Shown one piece after another: positions 1-7,060 of a stretch of DNA of 11,974 nucleotides; the first letter of the stretch is position 1, and every line of letters begins with the position of its first letter. The position numbers were made by a program, and so were the translations under genes. Under the pieces are notes generated by a model, which saw nothing but the letters and a program-made list of their open reading frames with translations, was not told the DNA's origin and ran no database searches. This DNA is from CAZKUN01 sp964555935. GTDB lineage: Bacteria; Armatimonadota; Zipacnadia; Zipacnadales; VGFC01. The stretch lies in contig CAZKUN010000271.1 in assembly GCA_964555935.1 (NCBI GenBank), positions 1-11,974 on the forward strand, written 5' to 3'.

Positions 1-2
1 AG

Positions 3-48
3 TGCCTCCCTTTTAGGCCGCCGCCTGCCTCCCAATTACTCCGCCGCC
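3..48 (-). repeat. Left-end tandem pair of a 23-bp repeat
   Basis: On the minus strand two adjacent 23-bp units (48-26 and 25-3) each read GGCGGCGG, a 7-base variable part, then GGGAGGCA. They match at 19 of 23 positions and have no spacer. The same pattern occurs twice at the right end of the window in inverted orientation. The units lie over the last 11 codons and the stop of the prepilin frame. After the outer unit the minus strand continues with CT, which matches the start of the CTAC spacer in the right-end pair, so the array may continue beyond the window. The pattern is seen directly; its nature is unknown. Confidence 0.75.
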
Positions 49-420
49 AACACCCGTCGACTGCGCGCCAATCTGGTACGTGCTCACCTCGGCGTTCCAG
101 GTGCAGCGCAACCACGGCTGGACGTTGAGACTGGGGCAAACCCAGATCTGCTTGTTTTTCGTGTAGGGCTCGGTCTGGCTGATGTACTCGGGGTTCAACG
201 CCGCACCTGCGATGTAGCAGGCAGCCGGATACATGTCATCGTAGTCGGTGACATACTGCATGACGCCCAGCCCAATCTGCTTCACGTTGCTGAGGCAGGA
301 CGTCTGACGCGCTTTCTCACGCGCCCGGGCAAATACGGGGAACAATATCGCGGCCAATATCGCGATTATCGCAATGACAACCAATAGCTCGATCAGGGTG
401 AAACCTCTGCTTCGTATCAT
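13..420 (-). CDS. Type IV pilin-like / prepilin-type N-terminal methylation domain protein, C-terminally shortened
   Basis: A pseudopilin-like protein of 135 aa. The leader MIRSRG ends at the prepilin peptidase site G6|F7, followed by FTLIE with the conserved Glu at +5 (E11) and a hydrophobic helix to about residue 28. The helix ends in FPVFARAREKARQ and SCLSN, the form seen in the large prepilin/DUF1559 families of Armatimonadota and PVC bacteria. Such proteins are inserted in the inner membrane, processed by prepilin peptidase and assembled or displayed by a type II secretion or type IV pilus machine; many act as surface proteins of unknown role. A purine-rich GGAGAGGGAGAG ribosome site precedes the ATG. 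Family members usually have 200 or more residues with a C-terminal H-x9-DG region, which is absent here. The last residues (from about 125) are encoded by the 23-bp repeat units, so the gene may be truncated by the repeat or be wrong at the sequence end. It lies 86 bp downstream of the repressor gene on the same strand. Confidence 0.85.
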   Translation of the reverse strand: MIRSRGFTLIELLVVIAIIAILAAILFPVFARAREKARQTSCLSNVKQIGLGVMQYVTDYDDMYPAACYIAGAALNPEYISQTEPYTKNKQIWVCPSLNVQPWLRCTWNAEVSTYQIGAQSTGVGGGVIGRQAAA

Positions 421-506
421 GGGACTCTCCCTCTCCTTTCACGGAATGGTGGCTCCTCGTCGTCGAGGTGGCCGGCACGACGCGTTTGGCTGCAGTCATC
501 GGAGCA

Positions 507-1517
507 TCAAACGCCATCATTCAAGCGGACGGAGTCGCGGATCTGCAACTCCGGTTCCAGAAACAGCTCGCCGCCGTTTGGTCCGTCACCGGTCGGCTCG
601 ATCAGGGCCGCGAGCATGTGGACAGCCTGTCGGGCCATCTCCTCTACGGGCACCCCGACCGTCGTGAGCGCGGGGACTGAGTACCGGCCTTGCGGGATGT
701 CGTCAAACCCGATGACAGACACGTCTTCAGGTACTCGCAAGCCGGCGTCCGCCAGTCCTCGTATGGCCCCCAGCGCGACCGCGTCGTTGAATGCCACCAG
801 CGCAGTGAGGTCTGAGTGTTCCTGCATCATCGCGCAGACCTCGCGGCGCCCGGCATCCATCGTAACGACGACGCCACGCATCGCCGGCTCCAGACCGGCC
901 TCTTCAATCGCCCTCGTGTAACCGTGCTCGCGACCGTTCGTGCGGTAGGTGTTCGCGGTGAGCCCCAGAAAGCCGATCCGCTCGTGCCCCGCCTCGATGA
1001 GGTATCGGGTGGCATCGTAGCCTCCCTGCTCCTCATCCACGCTCACCAGTGGGAGGCCCGCTCCGGCGATGCCCCCCACGAGCACCGTCGGCGGCGCCTC
1101 CGGGCGACGGGTATCGACGTATCCGGCTACGGCCTCGGCGTTCCCGCAGAGCAACATGCCCGTGATCCGCCGGTCCTCGAGATCAGTCGCTGCATCCACG
1201 AACCCCTCAACCGTCGGCCTTCCCGAGACACCAATCACAACGTCGTAGGAATGGGCCAGCGCCGACTTAGTCATCTCGTCCGTCAGCATGGCGTAGAACG
1301 GATGCGTGAAGTCGCTGGGGAGCATGATTCCCAGAGTGTTCTCTGCCGGGCGAGCCAGCGTCTGCGCCAGACGGTTCGGACGGTATCCCAACTCTCGGGC
1401 CGCCGCGAGTACTCGGTCGCGGGCCTCGGCCGTTACCGAATCCTGGCCCCGCATCGCGCGCGAGACCGTAGCAATCGAGACGCCTGCCTTCTCGGCCACA
1501 TCGTAGACTGTTGCCAT
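507..1517 (-). CDS. LacI/GalR-family transcriptional repressor
   Basis: A full-length (336 aa) LacI-family regulator. The N-terminal helix-turn-helix is at about residues 4-23 (VYDVAEKAGVS, then ATVSRAMRG). The hinge helix is at about 47-56, with L54 at the place of the leucine that wedges into the centre of the operator, in the form PNRLAQTLAR. The rest is a periplasmic-binding-protein-like effector domain, with the family motifs VAFNDAVALGA and VSVIGFDDIP near the C-terminus. Such proteins bind a palindrome as dimers and leave it when a sugar or sugar derivative binds. The ATG follows a GGTGGAG ribosome site. Three palindromes sit in its own promoter region and a fourth stands before the hydrolase operon, so autoregulation and control of that operon are inferred. 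The effector cannot be read from the sequence, but a product of the hydrolase is a reasonable guess. Confidence 0.95.
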   Translation of the reverse strand: MATVYDVAEKAGVSIATVSRAMRGQDSVTAEARDRVLAAARELGYRPNRLAQTLARPAENTLGIMLPSDFTHPFYAMLTDEMTKSALAHSYDVVIGVSGRPTVEGFVDAATDLEDRRITGMLLCGNAEAVAGYVDTRRPEAPPTVLVGGIAGAGLPLVSVDEEQGGYDATRYLIEAGHERIGFLGLTANTYRTNGREHGYTRAIEEAGLEPAMRGVVVTMDAGRREVCAMMQEHSDLTALVAFNDAVALGAIRGLADAGLRVPEDVSVIGFDDIPQGRYSVPALTTVGVPVEEMARQAVHMLAALIEPTGDGPNGGELFLEPELQIRDSVRLNDGV

Positions 1518-1532
1518 GGATCTCCACCTGTT

Positions 1533-1546
1533 GTTAAGCGCTTACA
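1533..1546. promoter_or_regulatory. LacI-type operator O1 (5' leader of the repressor gene)
   Basis: GTTAAGCGCTTACA, an imperfect palindrome sharing the AAGCGCTT core with the three other sites. It lies 16-29 bp before the repressor ATG, between the predicted transcription start and the ribosome site. Its centre is 31 bp from that of O2, about three helical turns, which would put both sites on the same DNA face. Confidence 0.85.
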
Positions 1547-1563
1547 TTATCACAGAAAGCTTA

Positions 1564-1577
1564 TGTAAGCGCTTACT
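1564..1577. promoter_or_regulatory. LacI-type operator O2 (at the predicted +1 of the repressor gene)
   Basis: TGTAAGCGCTTACT, a near-perfect palindrome with a central CpG typical of LacI-family operators. It begins 7 bp after the predicted -10 box of the repressor promoter, so bound protein would block initiation or early elongation. Confidence 0.9.
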
Positions 1578-1584
1578 CGCGAAT

Positions 1585-1613
1585 GTTCTATCACGTCATG
1601 AGACCTGTGTCAA
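1585..1613 (-). promoter_or_regulatory. Sigma70-type promoter of the LacI-family gene
   Basis: On the minus strand a perfect -35 box TTGACA (1613-1608) is followed by a 17-bp spacer and the -10 box TAGAAC (1590-1585, four of six consensus bases). Transcription would begin near 1578, leaving a leader of about 60 nt. Operator O3 lies just upstream of the -35 box and O2 just downstream of the -10 box. Confidence 0.75.
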
Positions 1614-1621
1614 GAGATAGT

Positions 1622-1635
1622 TGTAAGCGCTTACA
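1622..1635. promoter_or_regulatory. LacI-type operator O3 (upstream of the -35 box)
   Basis: TGTAAGCGCTTACA, a perfect 14-bp palindrome. It lies 8 bp upstream of the -35 box of the repressor promoter and 24 bp past the peptidase gene stop. Its centre is 58 bp from O2. With O1 and O2 it forms a three-operator cluster, an arrangement that could support cooperative binding or a small DNA loop. Confidence 0.9.
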
Positions 1636-1659
1636 GATAATCGGAGTCGTCGTGCCGGT

Positions 1660-3204
1660 TTACTCCGGCGGGCCGATGGGTCTGAGGTCAGTCCTATCAC
1701 CCACTGTGGTGCCAAAACGCTCGAACAGGGGCGCGACGTCCTCGCCGACGCTCTCGCTGATGGACATGATGTACTCGTCCATCGACACCTCGCGCTTCGG
1801 GTCGTTGTACTTGTTGTGCAGATACTCGAGCCACTTCGCGTACCAGTCTTCGCCGTACCGACCGTCCAAGATCGCCCAGAGCAACCACACTTTAGTCCAC
1901 GCAACCACGTACTTCTCCGGAGGGACATCGGCCAGATCAACGTCGTTCAGGAGCGGGTCGTGTTGCGCGAGGTACTGTTCCACGTGAGGGCCGGACGGGC
2001 CGGTTCCGAGCTTGCCCATCAACTTGCGCTGGAACCACCCCGCGTGTGCCTCGCTGAACCACCCGGGCAGCACGCAGCCAGCCGTGCCGTCAATCGCCGC
2101 CGGCCCATACATGGTGTGAGCGAGTTCGTGACCGAGGATGCTCAGGATGGCGTCGTGGTCGGTGGCTGCCGTGCCCGCCAGCCGCGGCGTATATGCGTTT
2201 TCAGCCCAGCCGCCCCCCTCGCCCCCCGCGAGGTCGATGTAAAATGCCTCGCCGGGGCTGGGTGGGGTCGGGAGCATTTCCTGGAGGAGATCCCGCACCT
2301 CGGTGAAACGCGTCTTCGCCAGCTCGACGATGTCGGGAAGCTGGTTGTCCGCGTACAGCACCTTCACCCCGCCAACCTCGATCTCGTTCTCCGGGTAGAA
2401 GGCCCCGCCGATGCCGCTCGGCTCCCAGGGGAGGCGGCGTTCGTCGTGTCTCTCCCTGTGGCCACCCGCCGCGGTCGTGATGGCCCAATCGAGCAGATCA
2501 GCATTTGGCTGCGTGACTTGATCCGCCGTCACTGCGAACAACTCGAACGCGGCAACGCAGACCACCACGCCCTTGCCGAGCCGCCTCCAAGCGAGCGACC
2601 CCACACCGTCACCGACAACCACGGTCTCCCACGCGTCGGAGAACTCGGCCACGTTGAAGTCAGTGGGCAGATCGTACGAGTCCAGACCGGGGATGTCCTC
2701 TGCCGCACCGACGTCAGCCTTGTCGGGGAGCAATCTGCTGCCAAAGCTCGCGGCAACATCGGCCAGTGGCGACTCATGGTGCCAGCAGTGGATGACCAGT
2801 CCACCGCCTTGCTCCACAAACTGGGTCAGCGCTTCCCGTTCCTCGGGCAGGTAGGGCTGATGCTCCTTGCCGTTCTGATACGTGAGGACAACATCGAACT
2901 CAGGCGCGGGAAGCTCGACCATCGGCCGGTCGAGAAGCCACGTGTGGTCATCCTGCTTGCGGACGCGCATGGGCGTGCCGGGAGTGAGGGCGTAGTTGAG
3001 CGACGCCTGGTTGCCGGTCACCCGGTGACCGGCGGCTCGGAGCGTATCCTGAATCTGCCAGTGATGGAAGAAGCTGAATTCATGGCTGGAGTCAAGCAGC
3101 ACGTTGATCCCCGAGTCGGCGATTCCGTCAGGCAGGGCCTGCGGCTCGATATCAGCTGCCTCAGCGGGCGGCAGGGCTGCGAGCACTGCGAATGCGAGCA
3201 TCAT
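1660..3204 (-). CDS. Predicted secreted protein: GATase1-like domain fused to an HExxH (gluzincin-type) metalloprotease-like domain
   Basis: A 514 aa protein. The ATG at 3204 is chosen because AGAGGAG lies 8 nt upstream; a frame extending to 3405 would run into the upstream gene. Residues 1-16 look like a short signal peptide with cleavage near AEA|AD, although the n-region lacks a positive charge. Residues of about 20-240 resemble GATase1/ThuA-type folds (INVLLDSSHEF, FDVVLTYQNG, FVEQGGGLVIHCWHHE). Residues of about 250-514 carry HELAH (359-363), the zinc-binding and catalytic motif, with a candidate third ligand E385 in GWFSEAHA, 22 residues after the second His. That spacing fits gluzincins such as M60-like or basic-secretory-protein-like peptidases; the exact family is not certain. 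The gene follows the hydrolase gene after a 28-nt gap and should be co-transcribed with it. The substrate is unknown; a glycoprotein or a glycan-linked peptide would fit the neighbour. Confidence 0.75.
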   Translation of the reverse strand: MMLAFAVLAALPPAEAADIEPQALPDGIADSGINVLLDSSHEFSFFHHWQIQDTLRAAGHRVTGNQASLNYALTPGTPMRVRKQDDHTWLLDRPMVELPAPEFDVVLTYQNGKEHQPYLPEEREALTQFVEQGGGLVIHCWHHESPLADVAASFGSRLLPDKADVGAAEDIPGLDSYDLPTDFNVAEFSDAWETVVVGDGVGSLAWRRLGKGVVVCVAAFELFAVTADQVTQPNADLLDWAITTAAGGHRERHDERRLPWEPSGIGGAFYPENEIEVGGVKVLYADNQLPDIVELAKTRFTEVRDLLQEMLPTPPSPGEAFYIDLAGGEGGGWAENAYTPRLAGTAATDHDAILSILGHELAHTMYGPAAIDGTAGCVLPGWFSEAHAGWFQRKLMGKLGTGPSGPHVEQYLAQHDPLLNDVDLADVPPEKYVVAWTKVWLLWAILDGRYGEDWYAKWLEYLHNKYNDPKREVSMDEYIMSISESVGEDVAPLFERFGTTVGDRTDLRPIGPPE

Positions 3205-3232
3205 CGTGTGGGCTCCTCTGGCCGGGCTCGGG

Positions 3233-5719
3233 TCACTCGAACTCAAACTGGCTGAACATCCGCATCTCGGCCTCGTCGTACGGGGTCCCGTCTGGCCGCA
3301 GCGCATCGTGCAACCAGACCTCAGGCATGGGATCACCCTTCTGGGCCGAGTACTGGTAGAAGGTCTGTGTCTTCCCCGCCACGAGTCCCCAGTGGTACGA
3401 TCCAACGTGGTACTTCGCGAACAGCGGCAGCATCTGCTCGAATTGCCCCTCGCTCGGTCGGGCCAGCCACTCGGTCACGAGAACCGGCTTGCCCGCGGCT
3501 TGCTGATGCTGGATGAACTCCTCAAGCCCGCGGCCACCGTAGTTGTGGATGGAGGCGACATCGCTGATCGCCGGAAGTTGACGCGAATCCGGATTACCCC
3601 ACACCGGCACGGTGACCGGCTGGATCGGGTCGAGTTCACGGACCCAACTCGCGCCTGCCTTCGCCAGGTTGAAGCTGGTAGTCACGTCAAAGAACGGCCC
3701 CGGCTCGTTGTAGATGTCCCAAACGACCACGCGCTCATCCTCGCGGTATCTCGTGACGAAATCATCGACGTATGCCTTCAGCTTCGGCCACTCCCGTCGA
3801 TCCGTCACTGCCGCGAAGCCCGGGCTTGGCACCCAGCCGGAGTTGTGAATGCCGACGATTGGATCGTCCTGCGGGCCAAGGTACGGCTCGAGTTTCTGCG
3901 AGAAACACACGTCATCAAAGAACACCGGCATCGCCGTCATGCCATGGGTCGCGCAGATGCCGAGAACCCTCTCGAACCGCGCGAGCAACCCGTCACGTTC
4001 GGCTTCCCAGACCAGGTATGGCAAGAAGATCCGCAGGCTGTTGTAGCCATACCCCGCCGCCCAGCCCAGTTCTTCGTCGATCGTCTCCGGATCAAACGTC
4101 TCAGCCTGCCACATCTCGATCGGATTGATCGCGGTCCGCGGCAGGTAGTTGCAGCCTTTCAGCGCGCCCACCCGCTCATACCAGTCAGCCGTCCGCTCCG
4201 CCGCCCACAACGGGCCGCAGTCCACCTCACCGGCCTCCGGCAGCTCAACCGCGGCGCCGTTCGGTTCGGCAGGAACGCCCGACCGGATGTCGGCCAGGCC
4301 CACGTCGATGCCCTGGCTCTCGCCGGCTCGGTGGCAGTGCACGGCGAGCGTGTTCTCGCCGAGTCGCAGGGCCGCCCGGGCGGAATCCCGGATGGGCAGC
4401 AGCTCCCCGCACGTGTTGGCCCCAAGAACTCTCACGGCCAACTCGCCGTTGATGTGGACCTCGGCCTGGGCGTCGTGCCGGACCCGCACTCGCAGAGCCC
4501 TGACGTCGAGACCGTCGAGCGTGAAAGTCCGGCGCATCCAAATGTTCGGCGTGGTCCACTCTGTCCCGACCTCGGCGTGGGGCGTGCCCGGCGCGGCAAA
4601 CGGCGCCTTGCCCGAATGCCACTCCGACTTCGTCTCGTCATACGCCTCAAGCTGGTAGCCATACCAGGGCGTGTCCGTCGCGTATCGCCATTCGCCGCCT
4701 GGCGGGACCACGTCATCGACCTCCAGCCACCCGAACTCCCGAATCCGTTCCAGCTCCTCCGGGTCATATGGCGTGCCGTCAGCGTGAAGCACATCGTGCT
4801 GCCACGCGTCGGGCATCGGGGTGCCCTCTTCCGAGCCCCAGGGCATGTACGTCTGCGTCCGGCCGGCCACGAGACCCCAGTTGTACCAGCCAACCTTCCG
4901 CTCGGCAAACAGCGGCAGCATCTGCTCGAAGTCGTTCCCATCGCGACGGACGACGCACTCAGTGCAGAGAACGGGGCGGCCGTACTCCCCGCACGTTGCG
5001 ATCTTCTCCGCCAGCCGCCCTGGGCAGTCGTACCCGTGGAAGCTGACGACATCGGACAGTTCCATCAGGCGCCGAGACGCGGCACTGCTGAATTCGTTGC
5101 TGTAGGCGCCGACCGTGAGCGGCTGCGAGGGCGCGGCCTCGCGCGCCCAACCGCACGCCGCCTCCACAAGCGCCGCGCTTCGGTCGCCCGCGCCCGACAT
5201 GCCCGGCTCGTTGTAGATGTCCCAGACCAGCACTCGCTCGTCATCCGCAAACGCGCCGACGATGTCTCTTACGTATGCCTCAAGCGCCGGCCAAGCGCTG
5301 GGGTCGTCCACGAGCGCGTGGCCGGGGCTTGGAGTCCAGCCGCTGTTATGTACGCCGGGCACGGGGTCATCCTGCGGGCCCACGAACGGTTCCTTCCCCG
5401 CAAACGCGCAGTCATCGAACAGGATCCACATCGTCCGGATGCCATGGCCCGCCGCAATGCTCAGGAACTCGCTCATGCGCCCCTTGAGCCCATCCGCGTC
5501 GTGGGCCCAGACCACGAAAGGCAGGAATACGCGCGCGCTGTTGTAGCCCGCGTCGGCCGCCCAGCCAAGCTCTTCGCCGATCGTGGTGGGCGAGAAACCC
5601 TCCGCCTGCCACATCTCGGTTGAGTTGACCGCGGTCCGCGGCAGGTAGTTGCAGCCGCGGATCGGATCAAGGGCTGAGTACCACTCCCAGGCCAGGTCTG
5701 GCGTCCATTCGAGACTCAT
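3233..5719 (-). CDS. Tandem double-barrel glycoside hydrolase (clan GH-A / GH5-like), two catalytic domains around a beta-sandwich
   Basis: An 828 aa protein with an internal duplication. Barrel 1 (about residues 10-330) and barrel 2 (about 508-826) share GCNYLPRTA, EMWQAE, GPQDDP, HNSGW and VWDIYNEPG. The acid/base glutamates are E171 and E672 (both NEP) and the nucleophile candidates are E254 (LCTEC) and E750 (LVTEW), so both sites look intact. This is the clan GH-A pattern; relatives are often annotated as cellulase-family enzymes or 1,4-beta-xylanases, usually with one barrel. Residues of about 337-505 resemble the galactose-binding-like sandwich of GH2 enzymes (TPNIWMRRTF, VHINGEL, LGENTLAVHC). 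No signal peptide is visible, so the enzyme may act on imported oligosaccharides. The ATG at 5719 is chosen because GGAGAGGG lies just upstream; the frame is open to 5806, but that extension would cover operator O4. The gene is the first of an operon with the peptidase-like gene. Substrate specificity cannot be told from sequence. Confidence 0.88.
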   Translation of the reverse strand: MSLEWTPDLAWEWYSALDPIRGCNYLPRTAVNSTEMWQAEGFSPTTIGEELGWAADAGYNSARVFLPFVVWAHDADGLKGRMSEFLSIAAGHGIRTMWILFDDCAFAGKEPFVGPQDDPVPGVHNSGWTPSPGHALVDDPSAWPALEAYVRDIVGAFADDERVLVWDIYNEPGMSGAGDRSAALVEAACGWAREAAPSQPLTVGAYSNEFSSAASRRLMELSDVVSFHGYDCPGRLAEKIATCGEYGRPVLCTECVVRRDGNDFEQMLPLFAERKVGWYNWGLVAGRTQTYMPWGSEEGTPMPDAWQHDVLHADGTPYDPEELERIREFGWLEVDDVVPPGGEWRYATDTPWYGYQLEAYDETKSEWHSGKAPFAAPGTPHAEVGTEWTTPNIWMRRTFTLDGLDVRALRVRVRHDAQAEVHINGELAVRVLGANTCGELLPIRDSARAALRLGENTLAVHCHRAGESQGIDVGLADIRSGVPAEPNGAAVELPEAGEVDCGPLWAAERTADWYERVGALKGCNYLPRTAINPIEMWQAETFDPETIDEELGWAAGYGYNSLRIFLPYLVWEAERDGLLARFERVLGICATHGMTAMPVFFDDVCFSQKLEPYLGPQDDPIVGIHNSGWVPSPGFAAVTDRREWPKLKAYVDDFVTRYREDERVVVWDIYNEPGPFFDVTTSFNLAKAGASWVRELDPIQPVTVPVWGNPDSRQLPAISDVASIHNYGGRGLEEFIQHQQAAGKPVLVTEWLARPSEGQFEQMLPLFAKYHVGSYHWGLVAGKTQTFYQYSAQKGDPMPEVWLHDALRPDGTPYDEAEMRMFSQFEFE
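4130..4156 (-). repeat. 27-bp identical segment, copy in barrel 2 of the hydrolase
   Basis: This segment is identical to 5630-5656, exactly 1500 bp away, which corresponds to a 500-residue offset between the two barrels. It encodes the GCNYLPRTA stretch near the start of each barrel. The identity at DNA level, including synonymous positions, suggests either a fairly recent duplication or local gene conversion. Confidence 0.85.
5630..5656 (-). repeat. 27-bp identical segment, copy in barrel 1 of the hydrolase
   Basis: Partner of 4130-4156; both encode the beta1-region motif GCNYLPRTA of the two catalytic barrels. The flanking sequence is similar but clearly diverged. Confidence 0.85.
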
Positions 5720-5774
5720 GCCCTCTCCAATCGGCGCGAGGCATTCCGCCCCGCAAACTGGGCGTCTGGGCCTA

Positions 5775-5788
5775 TGTAAGCGCTTACA
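5775..5788. promoter_or_regulatory. LacI-type operator O4 (hydrolase operon)
   Basis: TGTAAGCGCTTACA, identical to O3 and a perfect palindrome. It begins 10 bp after the predicted -10 box of the hydrolase promoter and ends 55 bp before the ATG at 5719. The position mirrors that of O2 in the repressor promoter, so repression by the 507-1517 protein is the obvious inference. Confidence 0.9.
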
Positions 5789-5798
5789 CGGAGGTAGG

Positions 5799-5826
5799 TT
5801 TAGCACAGGGAGCAGGCATCTGTCAA
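5799..5826 (-). promoter_or_regulatory. Sigma70-type promoter of the hydrolase-peptidase operon
   Basis: On the minus strand a perfect TTGACA (5826-5821) is followed by 16 bp and GCTAAA (5804-5799), a weak -10 box that is preceded by TGT as in extended -10 promoters. Transcription would begin near 5792, so O4 overlaps the start of the transcript. The -10 assignment is less certain than the -35. Confidence 0.6.
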
Positions 5827-5872
5827 GCGGATCTGTGATTCTTCACCTGCGGGAGTTCGCCCTTGAGGCCGT

Positions 5873-7060
5873 TCAGCAGCGGATGGACAGCGGCTCCTCG
5901 AGGTACGCCTGGAGCACGATCCGCCGGCCATCGGTGAGGTCCATGATGTCTTCCACAGACGTCGCCTCAGTCGGCGTGATGTACAGTATCTGGTCCTCGC
6001 GCAGCCCCTCGACGAATTCCGCCAGCCCGTCGGTCGCTCGGTCATTGATCTGCACCGACCGCAGTCGATCCATTTCACGGAAAGCCGGGATGTGGTGCTC
6101 GTGGGTCCCGCAGAGATGGATCATCCCTCCATGCGGCGAGACGGACAGGAGTTCACTGTCCAGATCTGCGAGGAAGGCGCAATAGTGAGCTGCCGACACG
6201 AGCTGTGTCGCGCAACCGTCGACTTGGCCGAAGCCCGCCGGCGCATAGCGGCTGAAGGCGGCCGAGTTGCGCCGGACGTCCGTGGAGATGACCTCAAAGA
6301 ACGCCTCTGTCACGGCCACCAACACGTCGTTGATAATGCGTAGCGCGCGCATCGCGACACCCGGCTCGATCGCCAACACCTCGAGGAAGCGCTCGCCGAG
6401 AATGTTGATTGCCGTGTTTATCGCACAGCTCAGCACGGGTGTGCTAATGAGAAGCCTGCCGTCACCCGCCTCCACAACGAACTTCGCGAGGTCGAGAGCC
6501 TTGCGCAGGATGGGCGACGCGTCGAGGTCGGGCATCTCTAGATCCGCCACTTCGCACTCGAGTTGATCGGACCACGCCTGCCCCTCGTGGAAGTACGTCT
6601 TCGCGCCGAGAAGGGCGTCTATGAAGTGCACGCCCAATGGGTCCAGCTCTACTGCCAGCGGCACGAACGTCGCGCGGCTGGCGAGGCGTGTGGCAGACTC
6701 AGCCATGTGCCCCACGACACTATCGAACCACGCCTCCGGCTCCTCGAGCATGTCGATTTCGGTGGTGCCGATCAGCGGGTGGTAAGGGCCAAAAAGAGGC
6801 CCGGCGATGGCCACCACGGAGTCAAGTTCGTCCCCGGCGTAAAGTCTGTCCACTCGCGCCCGGTGCCACGCCTGAGCCTCCTCGATCTCAAGTGTCAGCC
6901 AATCCATGTCGTACCGGCCCATCACTGCGTCCCCCGTGTCCCTGATGGCCTTCCCGACGGCTCCGTCGCTCCACGGCCGCCGAGCGGTGTGCTGGTCTGC
7001 GTGCTTCTCCCACAACGCCACCGAGCCCTGCGTTGCCTCGAGGATGGGTGACGACCGCAC
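5873..7060 (-). CDS. Uroporphyrinogen decarboxylase-family protein (URO-D/MtaA-like)
   Basis: About 395 aa of the URO-D superfamily, which holds haem-pathway decarboxylases and cobalamin-linked methyltransferases of the MtaA/MtbA type. Seen: a GPLFGPYHPLIGT segment, a helix-rich middle with ILRKALDLAKFVV and GERFLEVL, and a C-terminal barrel portion with GGMIHLCGTHEHH and LYITPTEATSVEDI. The H-x-C-G motif (H315, C317 from this start) resembles the zinc ligands of the methyltransferase branch; a third ligand is not obvious, so this is more likely a methyltransferase-like or unassigned member than a true haem enzyme. Such genes often lie beside sugar-degradation genes in Armatimonadota and planctomycetes. 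The start is unresolved: GTG at 7060 is chosen because the family-like part begins at ILEATQ; a TTG at 7123 would overlap the recombinase stop by 4 nt, and ATG at 6922 is also possible. None has a good ribosome site. The 5' end may have been altered by integration of the neighbouring element. Confidence 0.75.
   Translation of the reverse strand: MRSSPILEATQGSVALWEKHADQHTARRPWSDGAVGKAIRDTGDAVMGRYDMDWLTLEIEEAQAWHRARVDRLYAGDELDSVVAIAGPLFGPYHPLIGTTEIDMLEEPEAWFDSVVGHMAESATRLASRATFVPLAVELDPLGVHFIDALLGAKTYFHEGQAWSDQLECEVADLEMPDLDASPILRKALDLAKFVVEAGDGRLLISTPVLSCAINTAINILGERFLEVLAIEPGVAMRALRIINDVLVAVTEAFFEVISTDVRRNSAAFSRYAPAGFGQVDGCATQLVSAAHYCAFLADLDSELLSVSPHGGMIHLCGTHEHHIPAFREMDRLRSVQINDRATDGLAEFVEGLREDQILYITPTEATSVEDIMDLTDGRRIVLQAYLEEPLSIRC

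Noticed and set aside
3..48. The terminal repeats as a CRISPR array
   Set aside because: Units are degenerate and separated by 0-4 bp, so there are no spacers, and no cas genes are present.
453..470. Small hairpin after the repressor gene as a terminator
   Set aside because: The stem is only 5 bp with no U-tract in the gene direction.
1533..1635. The palindrome cluster as inverted repeats of an insertion sequence or attachment site
   Set aside because: The sites are short LacI-type palindromes arranged around promoter boxes beside a LacI-family gene, with no transposase near.
3205..3405. N-terminal extension of the peptidase-like protein to 3405
   Set aside because: It overlaps the 3' end of the hydrolase gene in another frame; the ATG at 3204 has a ribosome site and starts a signal-peptide-like segment.
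1816..5623. Long plus-strand open frames (1816-3255 and 3104-5623)
   Set aside because: They are antisense to clear conserved minus-strand genes and their translations are rich in Arg, His and Pro without domain motifs, as expected of shadows in GC-rich DNA.
5720..5806. N-terminal extension of the hydrolase to 5806
   Set aside because: It would translate through operator O4 and part of the -10 region, has no ribosome site, and adds no family-like sequence; the ATG at 5719 has GGAGAGGG.
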